This document shows, piece after piece, positions 24,196 to 37,117 of a DNA stretch of 64,000 bases (the first letter of the stretch is position 1; each line of letters opens with the position of its first letter). A program made the translations under genes and the position numbers. The DNA is taken from positions 8,564,039 to 8,628,038 of the forward strand of contig ML661900.1 of the NCBI GenBank assembly GCA_007570785.1, read 5' to 3'. A model generated the notes under the pieces. The model did not search any database and was not told the DNA's origin. It saw nothing but the letters and a program-made list of their open reading frames with translations. The DNA is from Antilocapra americana. Taxonomy: Eukaryota; Chordata; Mammalia; Artiodactyla; Antilocapridae.

Positions 24196-26984
24196 GTATA
24201 TACTTTTTTTAACATGCTGTTGAGTATCCTGGGATGGGTTTACATATTAGATCTGACTTGGACGATATAGGTTTTTAAGATTACTTAATAGCAAGTAAAA
24301 CTGTTATTTCTCAAAACATGTTTTCTTGTTCTCCTCTGAAATTATACAGTGTTCACCACATCTTGAATCATGAAATCTTTGATTGGCCTCTTAGAAATTG
24401 TCAGCATCTTTGCCACATGGTTGGAGGCCAGATATCAGTTTGTCACCATATAATATATTTTCCCTATTTGGTTGGGAGCATGGAGCAGGTGCTTAGAAAT
24501 CCTGCTGTCATCTATTCTCCACACATGACTGGCCCATGTTCAGCTGAATTACGGTGAATACCATTTGAGAATTGCTCTAGTGGCTACACCCCCCTGACCT
24601 GACTGTAATCCTGCCTATGATTTGATATTCAGCAGAGCACCTAGATGAAATTATTACAACTACTCAAGAGATCAGATATGCTCATATCATCTCCAACTCT
24701 TATCATCTTATAATACTTTGTACATCAACCTAGTTGTGAAGAAGTTAAGCTTTATTGGAGATTGTAACATAGTTGAAATACCTATTTGATGGTTTATTAT
24801 TAAACGCTGTACATTTTATATATAATTTCTGATATAGCACTCTGATGTTAATCTGTAGCTTTGCAGTTGGGAAAATCACTTGTATTGAAATCAGCCACAA
24901 AGTTTTATATAAACAGACTTTTAAGAGACAATTTTCATTAATTCAGAATGTTTACATTAAAATCACAAAGGATAAAAGTTTGCCTTGCTTTAGCAGATGT
25001 AAACATTTGAAAATTAGAGAAGCCCCAATAACTCTGAAAAATAATTCCTTTTAAAATGTCTTTAAGAACATACATAAATATTTAATACATGACTAGAATA
25101 AGATATATTTATTGCAACTTTCCTGTGCCATATAATTATTGTACATAGCAGATAAGACTCTTTAGAATTTGGAAACTTCATGCCAGGGTAAAGATTTTAG
25201 GTCAGTAGCAAAAATCAAGATATAGATGGATTTTGGTATATTTCAGAGGCAAGTGTGCCTTGAAATGAAATATGTTGCATGAAGAAAGCATACATAACTT
25301 ATTCAAGAGGGAAGATTTTTGTTTCCAAAGCTCAGGTTTGAATGTGATTCTGTTCATTTATTTCCCAGCAGGTGTCTCTATATAGCAGCTTTACTCAGAA
25401 GGAACAAGAAGACAAAAACTAATTGTACAAAAAGCAAAATAATGAAGCAAGTAGAGAAATGAACTGGTTATTGAGTATGTTAACAATATAGAGCCAAAAT
25501 ACTTTAAAGATATGTGCTAACCAAAGTGGTTACATAAAATATTTGGGTTTATTTCTTGATTTTGTTTAAATAACTTTTTCAAAAGAGACCTAGAGAAAGC
25601 CTTTAAAGCAGTTTACCTTATATACAACGTAAATACAAATACAGGCATACTCTAACAAGATATTAATTTACATTCTGGCATCTTGATCTGATACCTTCTT
25701 CATCATTGTGGATGAAACATAAAAGAAATGAGGCTGAGATCTTTGCTATGATCATAAACAGTTGTTTAAAATAGATAGTGGGCAGTATAGAGATTAAAAA
25801 ATGGAAAGAAGTCATAATGTAAAATTATAGAAAGATGTAATTATTTTAGTTTTCCTAAATCAATGGATTACAAAACTTACTATGTTCTACTTAGCATAAG
25901 TTGTAAAAGTATGAACATTTTTATGCTTAATTATCAATATTTAAACTTTTTGTAATGAGAGTCTATGCTTTGATGGATCTTATTTAAAATTCTATTCTAA
26001 CTAGGTAGAATAAAAAATTTTACTTTACATATAAAATGAGTTAAGCACTATCCTACCCTTTTATTGTAATAGCAGGTTTAATGCACCACAATATTCTGAG
26101 ATACATAGCTAATGATAAAAATAATACTTAAAATTTTAAATATTGTTAAATAGTTTATAAGCTAAAGTTAAATTTGGAATACAGTTTCCCAGCAAGTAAA
26201 AATTCACCTAGTTAAAAAAATGTATGAAAATAATAAATACACAGCATATCATGATAAAAATAAAAATATAAAATTCCTTAATTCCATAAGAAGTTTAAAA
26301 ACAGATACAATTTCTAACTAATTGATATCAAAGTTTTCTATATCTTTATATCTATCAAAATTTTTAGTACAATAGGAATTTTAATATCTCAGAACCAAGT
26401 ATGTTACAAAAATACATGAATATTTTGGACAATTATACAAAAGCTGTGGAATAATTATACTCAATTAGGTCCCAATTATCTTTTCATGCTAATGTCTTAT
26501 TTCTTTTATTCCTACTGACTTAAAAAATAGATACATTGATCTATAAGGCCACTAAAGACATCTTTCAGGCTGCTACTCTACTTTCAGAAAGGGATAGAGC
26601 TTTTCTAATCCTTCTACTTAGATCATCTACTTAGACAGTTTTTTTTTTAATTATCAGATAATATCTTCTGCTTTAAGATATTAGGCTGAATATTCATTTG
26701 CTACTTTTTATTTCTAAAGTCTCTTTTGAATGATGAAAGCAAAATATAAGAGAAAATTAATATATAGAAGCCAGAAAGTAATGAGCAGATTGGGAAATTT
26801 GAGAATTCCTGGGAAAGGGGAATGAATATAGTTTTTGAAAAAAGAAATCAGACTATTCTTATTCCATATCCTAAGCTATATTCCAAGAATAATCATGGTT
26901 GTGTCCAGGGAACCAAGGAGAACCTCTAAGTTCTGAATCAACAGATAAAAGGAAGTGGGTCGTGAGAGAACAAAAATAGAGTCC
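24196..26984. other. Unassigned AT-rich stretch, no gene seen
   Basis: About 2.8 kb of A+T-rich DNA, reaching long A/T-only runs near 26100-26300. No repeat family, gene or RNA is recognised. Confidence 0.45.
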
Positions 26985-27080
26985 CTGACAAGAAAGAGTT
27001 TTGGTTGTCTTGTTTACTGCTGTAACTCCTGGATCTAGAATTGTGCTTGATACATAAACCATTCAATACATCATATAGCA
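26985..27080 (+). repeat. L2 LINE 3'-end relic
   Basis: The order ggttgtcttgtttactgctg, taactcctggatctagaatt, tgcttgatacataaaccatt matches the common L2 3' terminus. It is strongly diverged. Confidence 0.65.
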
Positions 27081-27405
27081 TTTTAAATCTGGGAGGGAAG
27101 AGAGCCACATTTCTCTTGTGGTTATGTTTTTTCTTTGACGCCTGACAAAAGTGGAGAGTACTATCATCTCAACTTTATTGCACTCTCAGTCTCCATTTTC
27201 TCCTCTAGAAATCTCCCCAAGGCATAACACCAGTTAGAATTTACTTTGAGGGACTCATAAGAACCAATTGTTAATTTTTTAGAAATTTTGCAAAGCAATT
27301 CTTTAATATAGCTATTATTAAAAATTGTATAACATAAACTTCATTTGAATTCTATCAAAAACAGAATTGAATACTCAAAATGTATTACTCCCTAATTATC
27401 TTACT

Positions 27406-27640
27406 AAGTGCTTCCCAGATGTCTCAGTGGTAAAGAAGCCTTCTGCCAATGAAGGCGAATTGCCTTCAATTCCTAGGTTGAGAAGATCCCCAGAAGGAGG
27501 AAATGACAGCCCACTCCAGTATTCTTGCCTGGAAAATCCCATGGAAAAAGAAGAAGGCTTTTTCAGTTAATAGGGAAGGACTTGAACAGTTAATAGGGAC
27601 ACAAAGAGTTGGACACAACTGAGTGACAGAGCACGCATGC
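27406..27640 (+). mobile_element. Bov-tA SINE with internal duplication
   Basis: Plus-strand SINE flanked by a 12-bp duplication with one mismatch (starts 27394 and 27641; aattatcttact and aattatattact). An internal direct repeat of cagttaataggga (27564-27576 and 27587-27599) is not part of the normal SINE. Confidence 0.92.
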
Positions 27641-27652
27641 AATTATATTACT

Positions 27653-28084
27653 ACGTTTTACTATCATTTATGCTTTTGAGGTTATTTACATCTATCTGTA
27701 TGGGAGAAAAACTATATAATGGTGTGATAGTGGGCATCTCTTCCCAATTCTGTGTTCAGTGCTTGAAACTGACCATGGTAAGACTATGTACACTACAAAA
27801 TTAAAAAAATAAAATAAAACTTCAACTAAGGGCTTCCCTGTCCTCACCAGGAGACCTAATTTTTAAGTATTTACCATCATATCACTACATAAAGTCCACT
27901 TTAAAAAAAAATGAGATTTGTTCTTAAACTTTCAACAGGGAATAAATATAATGTAGCTAACAATTTTTATTTGGACATATTTCATACCTATATCAAAGTA
28001 GAGAGAATGATAGAATAAGTTATATAACTTCTTTATGTTATTTTACTGACTATTAATATTTTGTCAGAGTTCTCAAGTTTGCTC
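27653..28084. other. Unassigned AT-rich stretch
   Basis: No gene or confident repeat. A short agggcttccctgtcctcacc near 27830 recalls a SINE start but is too short to call. Confidence 0.4.
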
Positions 28085-28740
28085 TTTCTGAACATGCATT
28101 CCATATGTACCCCTACCCCTACCCCTACCCCACTGAACCATATGGAAAAAAGTCACTGATGTATCATTGGAATTTTCCTACATGACCATAAAAAAATAAA
28201 TAATCTAACTTATCTCATACCCAAGAAATAAAATCTTTGTATAAAACATTATCTTATATTCATTCTGTACTTAAAGGATGTCAGAAATATTTTTTATGGT
28301 TCTGATATAGATCCAATCAAAGATCAGCCACAATATCTGGTAATCACATCTCTTTGGTCTTCTTTAACCTAGATCTGTACCCTTATTATATTTCTTTGTA
28401 TGGTCTCTCATGATATTGACCTTTTTAAAGAATTTAGGCTAGTCATTATGTTGAATTTCCCATTATGTAAATTTGTTCTATTCTTTCCTGATGATGTAAT
28501 CTATTTCACATTGCATCATATCATATGAGTTTGTTCCATTATATGTTAACTTTAATTAATCAGTTAAGGAGGTGACAATCATTGTGAAGTGTCATTTCCC
28601 CCAAAAAACAATAAATAATATGTGGGATGGTATTTTCAGACTGTCTAAATATCTTGTTCCTACCTATAAGCATTAAATCAATAGTTTTAATTTCTTTGTC
28701 TGAATCAATCTTATTAATATTAGTGTGATTACCTAAACAA
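28085..28740. repeat. Possible old L1 3' UTR-like relic
   Basis: Weak resemblance to a dispersed old L1 3' sequence (atccaatcaaagatcagcca, cacatctctttggtcttctt, attaatcagttaaggaggtg). The order is plausible, but the similarity is too low for a firm family call. Confidence 0.3.
28108..28131. repeat. (TACCCC)4 simple repeat
   Basis: Four perfect TACCCC units. It resembles, but is not, the vertebrate telomere repeat TTAGGG/CCCTAA. Confidence 0.95.
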
Positions 28741-29013
28741 TTATATATTAAGTTCTATTTAGTTTCAGAGTTCTAATAATTATTTGACAAATACAACACA
28801 TGTAACACAATGATAGTAATAATCAAGTGTGGAAATTTTATAAATTGCAACAATGTAAAGTTAACACACATAACAAAAAATTGAGGTAGATAAGCAGAAA
28901 AACAATACAATTCTAATTACTTCAATTTTAAGATCAAGGAGTCAATTATATCAAATACTGTTGTCAAAATTATTTTAAATACATTATCTGAAATTATATA
29001 GACAAATTCTCAA
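28741..29013. other. Unassigned AT-rich stretch
   Basis: Nothing recognised. Confidence 0.4.
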
Positions 29014-29220
29014 GCAAGATTTCTCAGTAACAGAGCTGTTTATTTTTGGATGGGTTGATTCTGTGTAGTGAGGGCCCGTCCTATTCATTGTATGATGTTT
29101 AACAGTATCCCTGGTCTCTACCAATTAGATGCCAGTAGAGCCCTCCAATTGTTGCAAGCAAAAAATGTCCCAGATTTGTTAAATGTTTCCTGGAGGACAA
29201 AATTGTCCTTGTTCATTCCC
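29014..29220. mobile_element. MER20 (hAT-Charlie) DNA transposon relic
   Basis: A near-complete non-autonomous hAT-type element: tttctcagtaacagagctg at one end, gtatgatgtttaacagtatc, cctggtctctaccaattaga, tgccagtagagccctccaat and ggacaaaattgtccttgttc in the MER20 order. It carries no transposase. A few open frames across it are incidental. Confidence 0.82.
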
Positions 29221-29526
29221 ATGGCACTTTGTGATATAAACTTATCAACCCAAAATGAAGGAATGAGAGGCAGAAGGTATTGCAACTGCATCATGTCATT
29301 CATTACAGCACAAAGTATATAATGGTTTATTATGATAAATTAAGAAATAATTTTAATTTGTATGTCATTATATTGATAATGACAAATAGAACTATTAAAA
29401 GACAAATATTCCCCATAATTGCTTCCATAAAGAGGAGGGGTTGAAGAGAAGATAGTTCCCTCTGTGTTCAATCTTTCTATCTGTACTGTTTAATATTTTT
29501 TTTTATGTGCTCATTTATCATGGCAT
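29221..29526. other. Unassigned stretch
   Basis: Nothing recognised. Confidence 0.4.
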
Positions 29527-29535
29527 TAGTAAGTT

Positions 29536-29660
29536 CTCCTGGAGAAGGAAATAGCAACCCACTCCAATATTCTTGTCTGGAGAACCCCATGGACAGAGGA
29601 GTCTGGCGGGCTACAGTCCATGGGGTTGCACATAGTCAGCACAACTGAGTGACAAGAGAG
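29536..29660 (+). mobile_element. 5'-truncated Bov-tA SINE
   Basis: Only the 3' half of the SINE (ctcctggagaaggaaatagc to agtcagcacaactgagtgac). A perfect 9-bp duplication, tagtaagtt, at 29527-29535 and 29661-29669 shows it inserted in this truncated form. Confidence 0.92.
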
Positions 29661-29790
29661 TAGTAAGTTAAATAGAATAGGTATGAATATACAAATAAAT
29701 GAGTAAATATCAGAGAAGATAGACAATGAATTCTTTAGCAATTTGCAAAGAAATTAATTCTGTCTCTTATTTCATGCATTTTCCAAATCA

Positions 29791-30005
29791 CAGTTGACCC
29801 TTAAACAGCATGGGGTTTGAACAGTTCAGGTCCACTTAAACTTGGATTCCTTCAGTAGTAAATACTACAGTACTACATAATCAGTTGTTGTTGAATTTGC
29901 AAATGTGGAATCTTCGATACAGAAGGCCAACTATAAATTATACTCAAATTTTTGACTGTCAGGTTGCCACTTCTAAATCCCTCCCCACATTTTTCAGGGG
30001 TTAAT
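29791..30005. mobile_element. Tigger-type (MER44-like) DNA transposon relic
   Basis: The left end, cagttgacccttaaacagca, and the right end, cacatttttcaggggttaat, are degenerate inverted copies of each other. The interior has the tccacttaaacttggattcc and atttttgactgtc blocks seen in the non-autonomous Tigger7/MER44 group. It is short and non-coding. The exact family name is uncertain. Confidence 0.65.
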
Positions 30006-30288
30006 AAATACTTCCTCTTGTCTTCATCACAAGAAGCCCTCTGGTTCCATTTCTGTTGCAAGAGCAGTTGCTAAGAAAACATTTATTCTAAGGTAAATCT
30101 TACTGCACTGTACCTTTACTCTTTTTTAGTTCATTACTTTGGGACAGAATATTGAGGACTGATGGTAAAGGAGGGAAGAGATCTAGTTCCCTTCTTAAAT
30201 TTGTCACTTATCAATTAGATTTTTCAGACTTCAGTGGATCACTTACATTCTTGTATGCCTGAGAGCCTGTCTTTAAGCTAAATGCAGC
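30006..30288. other. Unassigned stretch
   Basis: Nothing recognised. Confidence 0.4.
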
Positions 30289-31356
30289 TAAATAAAATAC
30301 CTAGAAATAAACTTAAACAAGGAGATAAAAGACCTGTAGTCTGAAAACTATGAAACATTGATGATGCAAATTGAAGATAGCATGAAGAAATGGAAATATA
30401 TGATATCTCTTGGACTGGAAGAAAAAATATTGTTAACCCTTGACATACTACCAAAAACAATCTATAAATTTAATTTAATTCCTATCAAAACACCCTGGTC
30501 TTTTTAATAGAACTAGAATTTAAAAACTACTAAATTTATGTGGAACTACAAAAAACCTTGAATTGTCCAAAATATTCTTGAGAAAAAAAGAATAAAGCTG
30601 AAGATATCACACTCCCTGACTAAAGACTGTATTACAAAGCTACAGTAATCAAAACTGTATGTTACTGACACACAAACAGACACATGGAACAATGGAGTAT
30701 AATTGAAAGCCCGAAATAAACCCACACACTTATGGCCAATTAATCTATGACAAAAGAGGCAAGAATATACAATGGTGTTAAGAAGTCTTTTTAGCAAGTG
30801 ATGCTAGGAAAACTGGACAAGGATATGTAAAACGTTAGAACATTCCTCTCACCATACAAAAAAATAAACTCAAAACGGATTAGAGCCCTAAATGTAAGCC
30901 CTGTAACCATGAAGCTCCTAGAGGAAAACATAGGCAGAACACACTTTGATCTAAGCTGTAGCAATATTTTTGGATCTTTTACTTTGGATATTTTGGATTT
31001 CTTTCACTCCTGGAGTAAAAGAAATAAAGCAAAAATAAACAAGTGGGACCTAATGAAAAGCTTTTGCGCAGCAAAGAAAATAGTAAACAAAATGAAAAAA
31101 AAAACTACCTTTGAAAGGGGATAAAATATTTGCCAATGATGTGACTGATAAGGGATTAATATTAAAAAAAATGCAGAAATAGTGCATATGACTCAAAAAC
31201 AAGCAATCCAATAAAAAGAAATGGACAGAAAACCTGGATAGACATTTTCCCAGGGAAGAAATAAATGGTTAATGGGCATATGAAAAACTGCTCAGCATCA
31301 CTATTAGAGAAATGAAAATCAAAAACCAGAATCAGATATTACCTCACATCTTTCAG

Positions 31357-32782
31357 AATTGCTACTTCAGTCCTAAAAGATGATGCTGTGAAAATGCTGC
31401 ACTCAATATGCCAGAAAATTTAGAAAACTCTGCAGTGGCCATGGGACTGGAAACGGTCCATTTTCATTCCAATCCCAAAGAAAGGCAATGCCCAAAAATG
31501 CTCAAAATACTGCACAGTTGCACTCATCTCAATGCTAGGAAAGTAATGCTGAAAATTCTCCAAGCCAGACTTTAACAGTACAGGAACTAAGAACTTTCAG
31601 ATGTTCAAGCTGGAACAGAGGAAGCAGAGGTCAAATTGCCAGCATCTATTGGATCATAGACAAAACAAGAGAATTCCAGAAAAACATGTATTTCTGCTTC
31701 ATTGACTATACTAAAGCCTTGATTGTGTGGACCAAAACAAATTGTGGAAAATTCTTCAAGAGATGGGAGTATCAGACCATCTTTCCTGCCTCCTGAGAAA
31801 TCTGTATGCAGGTCAAGAAGCAACAGTTAAAACCGGACATGAAACAATGGACTAGTTCCAAATCAGGAAAGGAGTACATCAAGGCTGTATATTGTCACCC
31901 TGCTTATTTAACTTATATGCAGAGTACATCTGCATATAATGCCAGGCTGGATGAAGCACAAGCTGGAATCAAGATTGCCGGGAGAAAAGTCAATAACTTC
32001 AGATATGCAGATGACACCACCCTATGGCAGAAAGCGAAGAGGAACTAAAGAGCATCTTGGTGAAAGTGAAAGTAGAGAATGAAAAAACTAGTTTAAAACT
32101 CAACATTCAAAAAACTAAGATCATTATCCAGTCCCATCACTTCATGATGAATAGATGGGGAAAAAATGGAAACAGTGACAGACTTTGTTTTCTTGGGCTC
32201 CAAAGTCACTGCAGATGGTGACTGCAGCCATGAAATTAAAAGACACTTGCTCCTTGGAAGAAAAGCTATGACAAACCTAGACACTATTAAAAAGCAGAGA
32301 CATCACTTTGCCAATAAAGAGCTGTCTAGTTAAAGCTATGGTTTTTCCAGTAGTCATGGATGGATGTAAGAGCTGGACCATAAAGAAAGCTGAGCTCTGA
32401 AGAATTGATGCTTTTGAACTGTGGTGTTGGAGAAGACTCTTAAGAGGCCCTTGGACTGCAAGGAGATCCAACCAGTCCATCGTAAAGGAAATTAGTCCTG
32501 AACTTTCATTGGAAGGACTGATGCTGCTGCTGAAGCTCTGATACTTTGGCCACCTGATGCAAAGAGCTGATTCAAGACCCCGATGCTGGCAAAGATTGAG
32601 ACCAAGAGGAGAATAGGATGACAGTGGATGAGATGGTTTGATGGCATCACCGACTCCATGTACATGGGTTTGAGCAAGCTCTGGGGGTTGGTGATGTTCA
32701 GGGAAGCCTGGCATGCTGCAGTCCATGGGGTCACAAAGAGTCAAGCATGACCAAGTGACTGAACTGTGCTGAACTGATTGTC
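31357..32782 (+). mobile_element. BovB fragment inserted in L1
   Basis: A 1.4-kb BovB copy from the reverse transcriptase to a complete 3' end (tgaactgtgctgaactgattg). The catalytic Y-A-D-D codons are intact at 32004-32015. The reading frame is broken between 31806-32048 and 32024-32221 and further downstream. It sits inside L1 ORF2 sequence, so it is younger than that L1. No convincing long target-site duplication was found, at most a few bases (attg). Confidence 0.93.
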
Positions 32783-32947
32783 TAAAGGTCTATATGTAGC
32801 AAATGTTAGAGAGGATATGGAGAAAACGGAATCCTTGTATGCTGTTTGTGGGAATGTAAATTGGTGCAGCCACTGTGGAAAATAATGTGGAGGTTTCAAA
32901 AAAATTTTAATAGAGCTGTCACTTGATCCTGCAATTCCACTCTTGAT

Positions 32948-32989
32948 TGTGTGTGTCTGTGTGTAGGTATGTATATGTACGTGTGTGCA
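32948..32989. repeat. (TG)n microsatellite, imperfect
   Basis: Interrupted TG/TA repeat in the L1 3' region. Confidence 0.9.
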
Positions 32990-33020
32990 TCTGTTAAAAT
33001 TAGTATTTTTGTTTTCTCAC

Positions 33021-33036
33021 TCTCTCTCTCTCTCTC
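33021..33036. repeat. (TC)8 microsatellite
   Basis: Eight perfect TC units. Confidence 0.95.
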
Positions 33037-33083
33037 AATGTATGGAGACAAGCCAAGTTTCCAGCGACAGATAAATAAAATGC

Positions 33084-33111
33084 TATATATATGTGTATGT
33101 GTGTGTGTATG
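33084..33111. repeat. (TA)n/(TG)n microsatellite
   Basis: Compound TATATATATG/TGTGTG repeat in the L1 3' UTR. Confidence 0.9.
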
Positions 33112-33817
33112 AAACTCAACCATAAAGAATAAAATTTGCCATTTCCAGGACATGAATGAATCTTGAGACTATTATACTGACTGAAACAAAACAGATGAAG
33201 ACAGATATGGATGGTGTCACTTTTTTGTGGAATCTAAAAAATAAAACTAGTATATATAGGAAAAGAGAAACATGTACAGATATAGAAAACAAGTTAGTGG
33301 TTGACAGTGGGGAGAGGGAAAGAAGAGCGGGATTATAGGGTATGGGATTAAGCGATACAAGCTACCATGTATAAAATAGATAAGCAACAAGGGTATATTC
33401 TAAAGCATGGAATTATGGCCATTACTTAGTAATAAATTTTAATGGAGTATAATCCATAGAAATACTGAATCACTATGCTGTATACCTGAAACTAATATAA
33501 TATTGTAAAACAAATATGGTTCATTTTTTGTTTAAAAAAGTAAATTCTATAACTTGGCAAAAAATAAAAATAAAGACAACTGACTAGATAACTTAATTCA
33601 GCTCTTAAATTTCTTGGAAAATACAAATCAATAATCTCTTGTCTTTATGATCTATTATATTTAAATTGATTAAAAACTCTATTTTTTAAAAAATAAACAT
33701 TGAAGGAGTATTAAAGTGCATGCTGCTAAATTTCTTTTCTAGGTTAACCTATTAAAAGAGTAATATGTGATACAGACAAACATATTTGAGTAATGACTGG
33801 TTTTAAACATTTGATCT

Positions 33818-34018
33818 TAGTCATGCAGTTGTGTCTAAATGCATGGGCTGTAGCCTGTCAGGCTCCTCTGTCCAAGGGATTTTCCTGGCAAGAATATTGA
33901 AATGGCTTGCCATTTCCTTCACTAGGGGATCTTCTCCACCTAGGGATCGAACCTGCGTCTCTGGCATCTCCTGCATTAGTAGGCAGATTCTTTACCACTG
34001 AATCACCTGGGAAGCCCA
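33818..34018 (-). mobile_element. Bov-tA SINE
   Basis: Reverse-complement SINE with gtcaggctcctctgtccaag, gggatcgaacctgcgtctct and gaatcacctgggaagccc at the 5' end. Confidence 0.92.
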
Positions 34019-34359
34019 GGTGGTGTTTACTTAGATGCATTTGTTGGACTTGAATGACTGCATTGATTGTACTTTACTTTTCAAATAATATATCCAATTT
34101 ACAATTCTTTCTTCCTTAAACTTCCTCATTTCTGACAAGTGATTGGTTTTGTTGTCTCAAGCTTGATTTAAGATAATATATGGATAGATTATTTTTCTTG
34201 CAGTTATCTAAAAAGATAAAAATTCTCTTCTCAGACATTTGGGATTTTTCATGACACTTTGTAGAATTAAGAGATTATTTATGTAGATGTAAGAAGCCCC
34301 TTTTCTTACTGGATGATCCTGTTTGAAATGCATTAAAGGATGACATAAACACAATAGTA
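34019..34359. other. Unassigned AT-rich stretch
   Basis: No recognised gene or repeat. The right side may grade into the old L1 that follows. Confidence 0.4.
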
Positions 34360-35340
34360 AGACAACAAAAGAAAATGTTGGTAGATTTTATTTCATAAAA
34401 AAACAAGTATTCTGCCCTGTGAACACTCAGGAAAATGAAAAGACTGAGTCTGACGGAAAATATGTGCAAACATATACGTGACAAAAGACTGGTATCTATA
34501 ATATATAAAAAATCCAAATACTTAGTGAAAATACTTAATAAGAATATTTATTAAAAAAAAACAAAGGATTTAATAGACATTTCACCAAAGAATGCATGGA
34601 TAACAAATAAACACAATAAAACACTCAAAATAAAGTAGTCACAGGGAAAATACAAACTGAAACTGTGAGATCAAATTAAACCCCTATTAAGATGGCTTCC
34701 AATATACAAAGGACTTGCAAGGATGTAGCGTTACTGGAACTATCATATACTGCTGGTAAGAATAAAAATGTTATAACCATTTTAGAAAACAGTTTGGAAA
34801 TTGTTCATGAAGTTAAATTTATCTTATGACTCAGTAATTCTATTTCTAGGTATTACTCAAGAGAAATGAAAATGTAGGGTCACACAAAAGCCTGTATACA
34901 AATGTTTATAACTGTCTTATATATTATTGTTAAAATTGGGAAAGCCTAAATGTCCCTTAACTGATGAATGGGTAAATAAATTGTGACATACCTATACAAG
35001 GGAATATTACTCAGAAGTAAGAAAGGGACAAACTAATGATGCAACAACATGGATGAAACTCAAATATATGCCAAGAGACAGAAACCAGATAGAAAAAAAA
35101 ATGACAGTTCATTTCTATCAATGGCATTTTGGAAAAGTAAACTATAGGAATAGAAAACACATCAGGGTTGCTATGAGCTAGGCGAGTAAGAGGCATTAGT
35201 ATAATGGTCATCAAGAGGATTTGTTTTGGGGTGATGACATTGTTTTATATCTTGATCAAAATTCATAGAATCTTATATCAAAAAGTGTGAACTTTATTAT
35301 ATGTAAATTGAAATTGAATAAAATAGTAACAATAACAACA
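34360..35340 (+). repeat. Old L1 (L1M-type) ORF2 end and 3' UTR
   Basis: Diverged L1 blocks in the correct order: aaaagactggtatctataat, agacatttcaccaaagaatg, atactgctggtaagaataaa, cttaactgatgaatgggtaa, gggaatattactcagaagta, and the 3' terminus gtaaattgaaattgaataaa. It is much more decayed than the L1 at 30289-33540. No frame remains. Confidence 0.8.
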
Positions 35341-35574
35341 GTAAGAGAAATATAGATGAGAGACAATGCAAAAAATGAGTGATACAAAGAAAGGAAGGAA
35401 TTTATGGCGTAATTGCAAATATTTCTGTTGGAAATTGAGATCTGTTTGTTATCCCTTCAGAAAGATTTCCATGATCATTGAGCATATTTTATGTGTCATT
35501 TTTATAATAGCACTTTAATTCTCTATGTCATAGTACTTATATGTAATCTAATGTTTTCTCATTCACTTAGTTTT

Positions 35575-35735
35575 TGTAATTATTTTTATCTATATTCCAA
35601 TTTTAGAATGTAAGCTTCATAACATCATGGACTTTTCTGTCCTGCTCATAACTGTGAATCTAGGACCTGTAATAACATTTGGTATAAAGGATCAAGGAGT
35701 ATATTAAATGAGTGAATGGAAATAAAGTCAGTCTT
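35575..35735 (+). repeat. L2 LINE 3'-end relic
   Basis: ttttagaatgtaagcttcat, then ggacttttctgtcctgctca, gtgaatctaggacctgtaat, and ttaaatgagtgaatgg match the common L2 3' end in order. Confidence 0.72.
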
Positions 35736-36907
35736 TGAACTTCAAAGCTAGAGAGCAAATTTTTAATGAGATGACTGTTATTCATAGTAATAAATTCATG
35801 TAATAAATGTTGGTCAAAGTTAAAATAAAAATAGAAGTGACCAAAAAATACTAACAATTTAGCAGTAATATTGATTAACTGGTAGTAAAATTATAAGGGA
35901 TAAAATATTTAAATAGTAATTAGGAAAAATAGACAAAATGTAAAGTATAAAAGAATTAAAAGTTCATAGTAAAAAAAAAAACTAGTTCAATTTAAAACCA
36001 TCTATAAGATGAATGAAAGAAAAGGCTTTTTTTTGTGCATAATTTGGGTAATAGTCTCATCATATAATTTGAACGTAGTTCAAAGAAAAGCAACTAGCCT
36101 CAAGGTTATCACTAAGAAAGGACTGTATATGCAGTTTCAGACACCAACCATCTCTCCACATTAAAATGAAATATCATCATAAGGGGTTGGTTGTATATCT
36201 CTGATTTAAGAATAGTTGGCAGTGTAGTGCTACCCAGTCAAGAGTTAGTCATTTATTCATTTACTTGTGAAACAGTAAAAGAGGACCTAAGAAATGTTGG
36301 GTTTGGGTTTTGTATAAGCATGCGAATTTATATCTTTTCCTTGTTTGAGAACATCTGGTTTTCTATACATGAATTTTTCCCCAATGACTTATCTTTATCG
36401 GTCTAATTATGAAATCATTGTAGAGAGCCAATTGATGTTTTGACCCCTCAACTATCAATAGTACCACAAAGACTGGTTCTGCAATACCTGAGATTTTATT
36501 TGGGATTGTAGTGATCTTGAAAGAATACTATTGTGACTGTACTACTTCCAGGGTTTCCACTATTACTTTTTCCTAAAGATGAAGCTGTCCAGAATTATGA
36601 GTTAGAGCAAGACCGTTGTTAATATAGTTATTGGTACTTATCTGAATATGAAAATTGACTCATTTTAGGGATTATTATATCTTTTAAGATTTAAATGAAA
36701 CCAAAGGCAACTGAGAACACTTTGCACTGTATGGTCTGCTTTAAATCCACCTAAAAAGTCACTTGTTTCCTCATCTCCTTATCCTTTTACTTATTCAGAG
36801 GCATTTATAGGATATCTGTGATGTAACTGGTCCTGTTGAGGGTACTTATTCCCTGTTTGAGACATTTACTGGCCACTGGGATCTTTGAAAACATGTATAA
36901 TCACTCT
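35736..36907. other. Unassigned AT-rich stretch
   Basis: No gene or repeat recognised. The frame at 36191-36406 has no recognisable domain. Confidence 0.45.
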
Positions 36908-37117
36908 TGGGCTTCCCAGGAAGCTCAGTGGTGAAGAATCTGCCTGCCAATTCTAGAGACACAGTTTCAATCCTTGGATTGGACAGATCTCCTGGAGGTG
37001 GAAATGGCAAGCCATTCCCGTATTCTTGCCTGAAAATCCCTTGGACAAGAAAGCCTGGTGGGCTACGGTCCATAATGTCACAAAGAGTCGGACAGGACTG
37101 AGCAACTGAGCACAAAC
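36908..37117 (+). mobile_element. Bov-tA SINE
   Basis: Plus-strand SINE starting gggcttcccaggaagctcag, ending near gtcggacaggactgagcaac. Confidence 0.92.

Larger units (their letters stand above)
30289..33540 (+). mobile_element. L1 ORF2 C-terminal half and 3' UTR, interrupted by BovB
   Basis: Plus-strand L1 remnant running from the ORF2 segment after the reverse transcriptase (aaaatacctagaaataaact) through gaagctcctagaggaaaaca and gtgggacctaatgaaaagct to the 3' UTR end (gctgtatacctgaaactaat near 33480). The frame at 30909-31124 translates to typical ORF2p C-terminal residues (MKLLEENIG, then KINKWDLMKSFCAAK). Stops and frameshifts abound. A BovB is inserted at about 31357-32782, and L1 sequence resumes at tctaaaggtctatatgtagc. 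Microsatellites have grown in its 3' UTR. Confidence 0.88.

Noticed and set aside
28108..28131. Interstitial telomere repeat
   Set aside because: The unit is TACCCC, not CCCTAA/TTAGGG, and there are only four copies.
30909..31124. 71-codon frame starting MKLLEEN
   Set aside because: It is L1 ORF2p C-terminal sequence.
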